Assembly: GCA_018262315.1 (NCBI GenBank)
Contig: JAGSPS010000007.1
Span: 1-21,119, forward strand
Length of the DNA: 21,119 nucleotides
Origin: Deltaproteobacteria bacterium
GTDB lineage: Bacteria; Myxococcota_A; UBA9160; PR03
Direction: 5' to 3'
In this document: positions 16,825-21,119 of the stretch, piece by piece
How positions within the stretch are numbered: the stretch's first letter is position 1
Layout of the letters: each line of letters opens with the position of its first letter
Made by a program: the position numbers and the translations under genes
Notes under the pieces: model-generated
Told to the model about the DNA's origin: nothing
Database searches by the model: none
The model's input: the letters and a program-made list of their open reading frames with translations, nothing else

Positions 16825-18210
16825 TCAGGACGGCGGGATGCTGGATCCGGCGGCGAGCTGCTCGCGCGCCCGCGCATTGGCCCGCGCGTCGAGCTGCGCG
16901 CGGATCCCCGCATGGACCTCGGCCGTGATCGGGAAGCGCTGGAAGATGAACACGGCCGCGAGGTGGCAGACCGCCGGCACGATGCAGTAGAGGAACTTGA
17001 TCCCGAACACCACCGTCTCGTTCTGATCCTGGTTCGGCACGTAGCCGACCGCCTCGAGCCCCTGCATCCCGACGAAGATCGCGATGCCGATGGCGGCCTT
17101 GTCCATGAAGGACCAGATCCCCATGAACACACCTTCGCGCCGGCGACCGGTTTCGAGTTCGTCGGAGTCGATCACATCGGCCGAGATCGAAGCGCCGAGC
17201 GTCATCGTGCAGCCGTTCGCAGCGCCGACGATTGCGGCGAGCACGATCCAGAGCTGCCAGGTGCCCTCGTGGTAGTAGAAGGACGTCGCGTACACGGTGG
17301 TCGCGAGCAGCATCGCGGTCGACCAGGTCCGGTTCTTTCCGATCCGGCTGGACATGCGCACCCAGATCGGAATCGAGACGACCGAGCCCGCGAGATACGA
17401 GAGCATCACGAACGGCACGACCTCGCGCGCCTTGATCACGTACTTCGCAACGTAGAGCGTGAGCGGAGCGATGAAACTGCCGCCGATCAGCGCGATCAGG
17501 TAGGTGAACATCAGCACCACGAAGGCGCGGTTCCGGAATGTCACCCGCAACCCCTCGAAGAAGGGGAAGGAACCCGCGCGCGCGGCTTCGGGCCGCTCGC
17601 GAACGCGCGCGAAGGCGGCGAGGATCAGCACGCAGCAAAGGCCGCCGAACACGAACGCCATCTTCGGGTAGCCGGCCTTCGGCCCGCCGGCGGCCTTCGC
17701 GAACGCCTCGGGCGCCAGCATTCCCACCGCCGTCCCGAGCAGGTAGAAGCCCTGCCGCAGCCCGAACAGCCGCGTGCGTTCGTGGTAGTGGGTCGTCAGC
17801 TCCATCCCGAGCGAGATGTACGGGATCCAGAAGATCGTCCAGAACGTGAAGAGCACCAGGTAGCAGAGCAACAAGTGCGTGAAGAGGCCCGCCGGTGAGA
17901 GGCCCGAACGCGGCGACCATGTGACGTAGAAGACGATCCACAGCGGGACGGCGGCCACCAGGAAGTAGGGACGCCGCCGTCCCCAGCGCGATCGCGTGTG
18001 ATCCGAGATGTGCCCCATCACCGGGTCGGTGACGGCGTCCCACAGGCGCCCGGCCATCAGCACCCAGCTGAGCATGCCGGCCGAGAGTCCCAGCTCGTCG
18101 GTGTAGTAGTTCGGGAGATAGACGGCCACGCTGAGCAGCACCATGGCCGTCCCGAAGGCGGGCAGGGAGTAGCTGACGATCTGGCTCGTCGAGAGGCGCG
18201 CCTCGTTCAT
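16825..18210 (-). CDS. MFS transporter of the GPH (MelB-like sugar/cation symporter) family
   Basis: This 461-residue protein has twelve hydrophobic segments. The loop 2-3 motif GRLWDAVTDPVMGHISD followed by RSRWGRRRPYFL is the GPH signature; D58 and D62 match the cation-coupling aspartates D55 and D59 of E. coli MelB. SADVIDSDELETGRRREGVFMG in the second half is likewise typical. Characterised members take up melibiose, glucuronides or xylosides with H+ or Na+. Many environmental members sit beside catabolic genes for non-sugar substrates, so a sugar is not certain. The ribosome site is weak (AGGGGAT). An operator-like palindrome (18245-18264) lies 34 bp before the start, so the gene may open a transcript that includes the downstream membrane protein. 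Confidence 0.92.
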   Translation of the reverse strand: MNEARLSTSQIVSYSLPAFGTAMVLLSVAVYLPNYYTDELGLSAGMLSWVLMAGRLWDAVTDPVMGHISDHTRSRWGRRRPYFLVAAVPLWIVFYVTWSPRSGLSPAGLFTHLLLCYLVLFTFWTIFWIPYISLGMELTTHYHERTRLFGLRQGFYLLGTAVGMLAPEAFAKAAGGPKAGYPKMAFVFGGLCCVLILAAFARVRERPEAARAGSFPFFEGLRVTFRNRAFVVLMFTYLIALIGGSFIAPLTLYVAKYVIKAREVVPFVMLSYLAGSVVSIPIWVRMSSRIGKNRTWSTAMLLATTVYATSFYYHEGTWQLWIVLAAIVGAANGCTMTLGASISADVIDSDELETGRRREGVFMGIWSFMDKAAIGIAIFVGMQGLEAVGYVPNQDQNETVVFGIKFLYCIVPAVCHLAAVFIFQRFPITAEVHAGIRAQLDARANARAREQLAAGSSIPPS

Positions 18211-18244
18211 CGCAGAAGCTATCCCCTACTTCGCTGCGCAGCGG

Positions 18245-18264
18245 ACATGACGCCGCGCATACCC
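18245..18264 (-). promoter_or_regulatory. Palindromic operator candidate, copy 4 (upstream of the MFS gene)
   Basis: On the minus strand, reading toward the MFS transporter, the site is GGGTATGCGCGGCGTCATGT. It keeps GGGTATG and GTCAT with the six-base gap of copies 1 and 3 but loses the AC of the left half, so its dyad is weaker. It lies 34 bp before the MFS start codon and 31 bp after the hydrolase stop. Confidence 0.45.
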
Positions 18265-18295
18265 GGCGCAGAGATCTGCGAATTTTCCCCATGCG

Positions 18296-19207
18296 CTACG
18301 GCGCCGGCCCGGGCTTCGCTGCGAGGTGTTCCTCCAGGAACGCGATCTGGTCCGCGACCGCCCGCTCGAAGAGCGCGCCCAGATAGATCGCGAAGTGCTG
18401 GCAGGGGTACTGCTTCGCGCTCCCGCGCGGCGCGCGCGCGGCGGCGTCGAGTGCAGGGCCCGGCGGCGCGAGTGCGTCCTGGTCCGCGACGCAGACCAGC
18501 AGTGGGCTGCGGATCTGCGCGGCCCTTGCCGCGGGGTGGTAGCGCGGCAACTGGAACACGACTCGCGCCGCCACCGTGTTGCGCCAGCGCGTGCTGGGCG
18601 GCAGGAGCGCGAGATAGCCCGGCATCGAGTCGGGAGTCGTGAGCGCGGCCAGCGAGCCCGGCGGCCCGACGATCGGAATCTCGAATGGCAGTTGCCCTCG
18701 CCTACCCCTCCATGTGTCGAGCAGCCCGGCGACAGCGAGACGCAGCATCTGCCACTTCGGCACCGCCGTAGCGCGCGGATCGCAGAACGGCACCTGCGCG
18801 ACGATCGCCGCGAGCTGCGCGTCTTCCGCGCCGAGGCTCATCACGTGTCCGCCGCTGAACGACGTGCCCCAGATCGCCACGCGCGCGGCGTCGATCTCCG
18901 GCTGCGCGCGCGCCCAGGCGATCGCCGCGCGCCAGTCACCGAGCTGTTTCGCAACGTCGAGGAGCTGCCGCGGATCCCCTTCGCTGGCGCCGAAGTGGCG
19001 GTAGTCGAAGACCAGCGCCGCGAAGCCGGCCGCGGCGAAGCGTTCGGCGTAGGCGTCGAGTCGCACCTCGCGCGTTCCGCCGAATCCGTGCGCCATCACC
19101 ACGCACGCAAACGGCGGCGGCCCGGCCGGCCGGTAGAGCCAGGCTGCGCAACGCGCCCCGCCGCTGTCGAAGGACACGTCGCTCCGAGAAGAAGATTCGC
19201 CGCTCAT
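18296..19207 (-). CDS. Alpha/beta hydrolase (dienelactone hydrolase / peptidase S9-like fold)
   Basis: This 303-residue protein has the standard order of hydrolase elements: oxyanion segment VVMAHGFGGTR (36-46), DYRHFGASEG (68-77), nucleophile region IWGTSFSGGH (112-121) with S116, acid D244 in VADQDALAPP and base H271 in CQHFAIY. The elbow is G-T-S-F-S-G-G, one residue off the plain G-x-S-x-G, a variant seen in this group. A cap-like insertion (about 148-225) probably shapes the substrate pocket. There is no signal peptide, so it should be cytoplasmic. The start is ATG 19207 with GGGGGAG about ten bases upstream. It is divergent from the DUF3237 gene. It probably hydrolyses an ester, lactone or thioester; the substrate is unknown. 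Confidence 0.9.
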   Translation of the reverse strand: MSGESSSRSDVSFDSGGARCAAWLYRPAGPPPFACVVMAHGFGGTREVRLDAYAERFAAAGFAALVFDYRHFGASEGDPRQLLDVAKQLGDWRAAIAWARAQPEIDAARVAIWGTSFSGGHVMSLGAEDAQLAAIVAQVPFCDPRATAVPKWQMLRLAVAGLLDTWRGRRGQLPFEIPIVGPPGSLAALTTPDSMPGYLALLPPSTRWRNTVAARVVFQLPRYHPAARAAQIRSPLLVCVADQDALAPPGPALDAAARAPRGSAKQYPCQHFAIYLGALFERAVADQIAFLEEHLAAKPGPAP

Positions 19208-19237
19208 CGCCTGCCGCTCCCCCGTTCGCACGACACC

Positions 19238-19262
19238 GTGCGCGTTCGATAGGATCGCGCAC
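19238..19262. promoter_or_regulatory. Inverted repeat in the divergent hydrolase/DUF3237 gap
   Basis: GTGCGCG and CGCGCAC form a perfect 7 bp dyad with an 11-base AT-richer spacer (TTCGATAGGAT). It lies 30 bp before the hydrolase start and 47 bp before the DUF3237 start. It could be an operator, but GC-rich dyads are easily found by chance here. Confidence 0.3.
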
Positions 19263-19309
19263 CCTGACGAAGTCGCCGACTCCGCTCGGCGCAGCGAGAG
19301 GATGCCTCC

Positions 19310-19771
19310 ATGCCGAACGCGCCGAAGCTCGAACTCCTGTGCGAATACTACGCGACGCTGAAACCGCCGGTGGTGGTCGGCAACGGTCCCTACGGCATGC
19401 GGATGATCTACGACGTGACGGGAGGCGAAGTCACCGGGCCGCGGCTGCGCGGGCGGGTGTTGCCGAGCGGCGCGGACTGGATCCTGATCGGAGCCGACGG
19501 CGTGGGGCGACTCGACGTTCGCGCCACCATCGAGACCCACGACGGCGCCAATCTCTACGTCTCCTACACCGGCATCCTGAAGATGACCGACGAGGTGACG
19601 CGAGCGGTCGCCGGCGGGCAGCGCACGGAGTACGGGGAGACCTACTTCTACGTAAGCCCGCGCTTCGAGACGGGCGATCCCCGCTACGCCTGGCTGAACG
19701 GCCTCTTCGTCGTGAGCCAGGGCCGTGTCGGCCCGAGCCGCGTCGATTATCGGGTCTTCGAGGTCCGTTAA
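19310..19771 (+). CDS. DUF3237 family protein
   Basis: This 153-residue protein matches the DUF3237 pattern throughout: GGEVTGPRLRGRVLPSGADW, a run with LDVRATIETHDGANLYV, and near the C-terminus YFYVSPRFETGDPRYAWLNGLFVV. The length is normal for this single-domain, all-beta, lipocalin-like family. It has no signal peptide and no cysteine-rich or catalytic motif that would show a reaction. The start ATG 19310 has AGAGGA seven bases upstream. The family is often found beside catabolic genes in environmental bacteria and its biochemical role is not established. It is divergent from the alpha/beta hydrolase gene and could share regulation with it. It is the last intact gene on this side. Confidence 0.9.
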   Translation: MPNAPKLELLCEYYATLKPPVVVGNGPYGMRMIYDVTGGEVTGPRLRGRVLPSGADWILIGADGVGRLDVRATIETHDGANLYVSYTGILKMTDEVTRAVAGGQRTEYGETYFYVSPRFETGDPRYAWLNGLFVVSQGRVGPSRVDYRVFEVR

Positions 19772-19807
19772 CCGATCCAAGGGGGATCACGCCCGTCGGA
19801 CGCGGAT

Positions 19808-20097
19808 GCGTGGCGCGCGGGGGCGTGGTGTTCGTCCAGAACGTCCTCGGCGGACGGGCGTCGCGGCTTCGCATCGGGCGTCGGTGACCGCCTGCGGATT
19901 GTTCTGGCCGAACGCCCCGCCCCCGCTACTTGCCATTCGTTCCGGGACTTCCATTCCTGAAAGAAAGACGGCAAGCCCAGCGCGGGCGGGGGACTCGGCC
20001 GAAACAATCCGCAGGCGGTTGCCAGCGCTCGCTGCGAAGCTGCACGTGTTCGTCCGCCGAGGACGTTTCGGACGAGTCCACCGCCCGCGCGCCTCGC
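19808..20097. repeat. Large imperfect palindrome (~290 bp), potential long hairpin
   Basis: The two halves are inverted copies of each other around a centre near 19953. Paired blocks in register are 19808-19821 with 20084-20097 (one mismatch), 19840-19856 with 20051-20067 (17 bp exact), 19866-19873 with 20033-20040 (exact) and 19887-19903 with 20003-20019 (17 bp exact). GGCCGA, a C/G-rich block, CTTGCC/GGCAAG and an AT-richer tip close to a loop near CTTCCAT follow inward. It lies 36 bp after the DUF3237 stop and 36 bp before the end of the broken gene. It has no transposase and no convincing open frame. It could be a foldback (MITE-like) element, an inverted duplication or a structured transcript; which one is unknown. 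Confidence 0.75.
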
Positions 20098-20133
20098 AGC
20101 AACGATCGAAAGCCGTCAACTGCCCATCCGGGA

Positions 20134-20836
20134 TCAGGCTCCCAGAACGTCACGGCGACTCTCGAAGCGCGGGCGCGGCACCGGCGCTTCGCAGCACAGG
20201 TCGGCGAGCACTTCGCCGCCGGTGCCGGAAGGCGAGTTCCCGAAGCAGACCGTCTCGTGGGCGGAGTCGGTCACGTAGAGATCGAGATCGGCCTCGGCGT
20301 CGAAGGCGAGCCAGGAAATGGGTTCCAGTTCGATGGTCGCCAGGGGATTCGTGGTGTTGACGAATATCACGGCGTAGGCGTTACCCGGGTTGAATCCCGG
20401 GAAGCCGTAGTAGAGCCCATATCCTGAACCTGGAGCCCATCCATCACCCCCCCCAATCCGTTGCGAGAGTGTTGGTGTTGTTGTTCAGAAACGTGGTCAC
20501 CAGCAAACCGCCCAGCGCGGCGTCATACACCGATGAGAGCTGGTAGTCGAGAGCCAGCTCGGTCATATCACCACCACCCACACCGCCCGTCATGGATTCG
20601 GTGAGGAAACCGTGAAGGTTCGATACCGCACGGGCGACGTCATCGTACGCGAATGAGCCCGTGAAGATCGTGTCGTTGGGCTGAGTATCGGGTTCATGGA
20701 ACGTCAGGACGACGTCATAGGGGATCACGGAGGCCTCTGCGGCCGAAACGCTCTGACGGGAATGCGGGCCACGAGCACCAATCGGCCGTGCGCAACCCGC
20801 GTCGACTCGCTCCCCGACCGAACTTTCCATGACCAT
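20134..20836 (-). pseudogene. Frameshifted gene for a probable secreted protein, broken at a G8 tract
   Basis: Two minus-strand frames join into one protein if one G is removed from the eight-G run (C at 20447-20454 on the plus strand). The first part reads IPYDVVLTFHEPDTQPNDTIFTGSF and ends ATDWGG-stop at 20444. The second continues DGWAPGSGYGLYYGF, PGNAYAVIFVNTTNP and on to a stop at 20134. The joined text resembles a group of exported proteins of unknown function that carry EPDTQP, LTESMTG, DGW-P, YYGFP and NAYA-IF blocks; this is from memory and not searched. SVSAAEA just before the conserved part looks like a signal-peptidase site, but the residues before it (GARGPHSRQ) are not hydrophobic, so the 5' end may also be damaged. 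ATG 20836 lacks a ribosome site. A base-calling error at the homopolymer is an alternative to real decay. Confidence 0.55.
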
Positions 20837-21119
20837 GGTAGGAACAGGAATCCCGCTTGTGGCGCCTCTGCGTCATCATGCCGCAGGCGAAACCGGACCT
20901 GATTCCAACGCCTTCGTCGAGTGCCGGGTACCGAGAAGCGCGAACCGGAGTTCGACGACCTCGGATCCCGAGAACCGAGAGATTTCCTCCCGAAAGCGCC
21001 GAGGGTATGACGGCGATCATCACGACCCGGGCCGGGATCTGGACACTGGCGTGACCTTTTCTGCGCGCTCCTTCGGGGGCCTGCGCGCGGGAGCAAAGTC
21101 GCTGAGCCGGACGCAACGA
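20837..21119. other. Right-edge segment without a recognisable gene
   Basis: Short open frames on both strands lack similarity, ribosome sites and codon bias. The only structure seen is the operator-like site at 21003-21022, which reads toward the right edge, so a regulated gene may start beyond the window. Confidence 0.5.
21003..21022 (+). promoter_or_regulatory. Palindromic operator candidate, copy 5 (right edge)
   Basis: GGGTATGACGGCGATCATCA has GGGTATGAC-N4-ATCAT in register with the other copies; the right half begins with A instead of G, as in the tetR-side copy. No gene start follows within the window on the plus strand, while the broken gene lies 167 bp away on the minus side. Confidence 0.5.

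Noticed and set aside
20513..20575. GTCATA/TATGAC half sites inside the broken gene
   Set aside because: Only single halves; the partner half at four-base spacing is missing, and both fall in coding text (YD, DMT).

Overview
The window is GC-rich and densely coded, with GTG starts, ATGA/GTGA gene overlaps and clear Shine-Dalgarno sites. This fits a high-GC Gram-negative bacterium. The mix of gene families (type II DMSO-reductase enzymes, acetoacetate decarboxylase-like, acyl-CoA dehydrogenase, DUF3237, GPH transporter) would suit an uncultured myxococcal, deltaproteobacterial or Binatota-like lineage. That placement is an impression only; there is no rRNA or tRNA here to support it.

Layout. 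(1) 1-1901, minus: N-terminal two thirds of a large TAT-exported molybdopterin enzyme resembling NxrA-type alpha subunits, running off the left edge. (2) 1902-2326: divergent control region with two copies of a palindromic site. (3) 2327-9752, plus: a translationally coupled run of a TetR regulator, a four-cluster Fe-S beta subunit, a second molybdopterin catalytic subunit without export signal, an acetoacetate decarboxylase-family protein, an acyl-CoA dehydrogenase and an Lgt-like membrane protein. A zinc alcohol dehydrogenase follows after 64 bp. (4) 10905-12805, minus: methyltransferase then short-chain dehydrogenase. (5) 12995-16113, plus: a sarcosine/dimethylglycine-methyltransferase-like protein, an SMR membrane protein and sulfoacetaldehyde acetyltransferase (xsc). 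(6) 16141-19207, minus: alpha/beta hydrolase, GPH-type MFS transporter and a conserved membrane protein. (7) 19310-19771, plus: DUF3237 protein. (8) 19772-21119: gene-poor end with a ~290 bp imperfect palindrome, a frameshifted gene broken at a run of eight G, and another copy of the palindromic site.

How it may work together. The best candidate for an undescribed system is the redox cluster at 1-10872: a type II-like molybdenum enzyme complex encoded with CoA-ester and alcohol oxidation enzymes, which suggests oxidation of an organic substrate rather than simple nitrate or selenate respiration. A short palindrome, GGGTATGAC-N4-GTCAT and variants, occurs five times. Every copy lies outside the intact genes, and four sit in front of starts: the exported molybdoenzyme, the TetR gene, the methyltransferase pair and the transporter. 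It looks like the operator of one regulon, plausibly read by the TetR protein encoded here. Function and regulator are inference; the motif copies and their spacing are read directly from the sequence.
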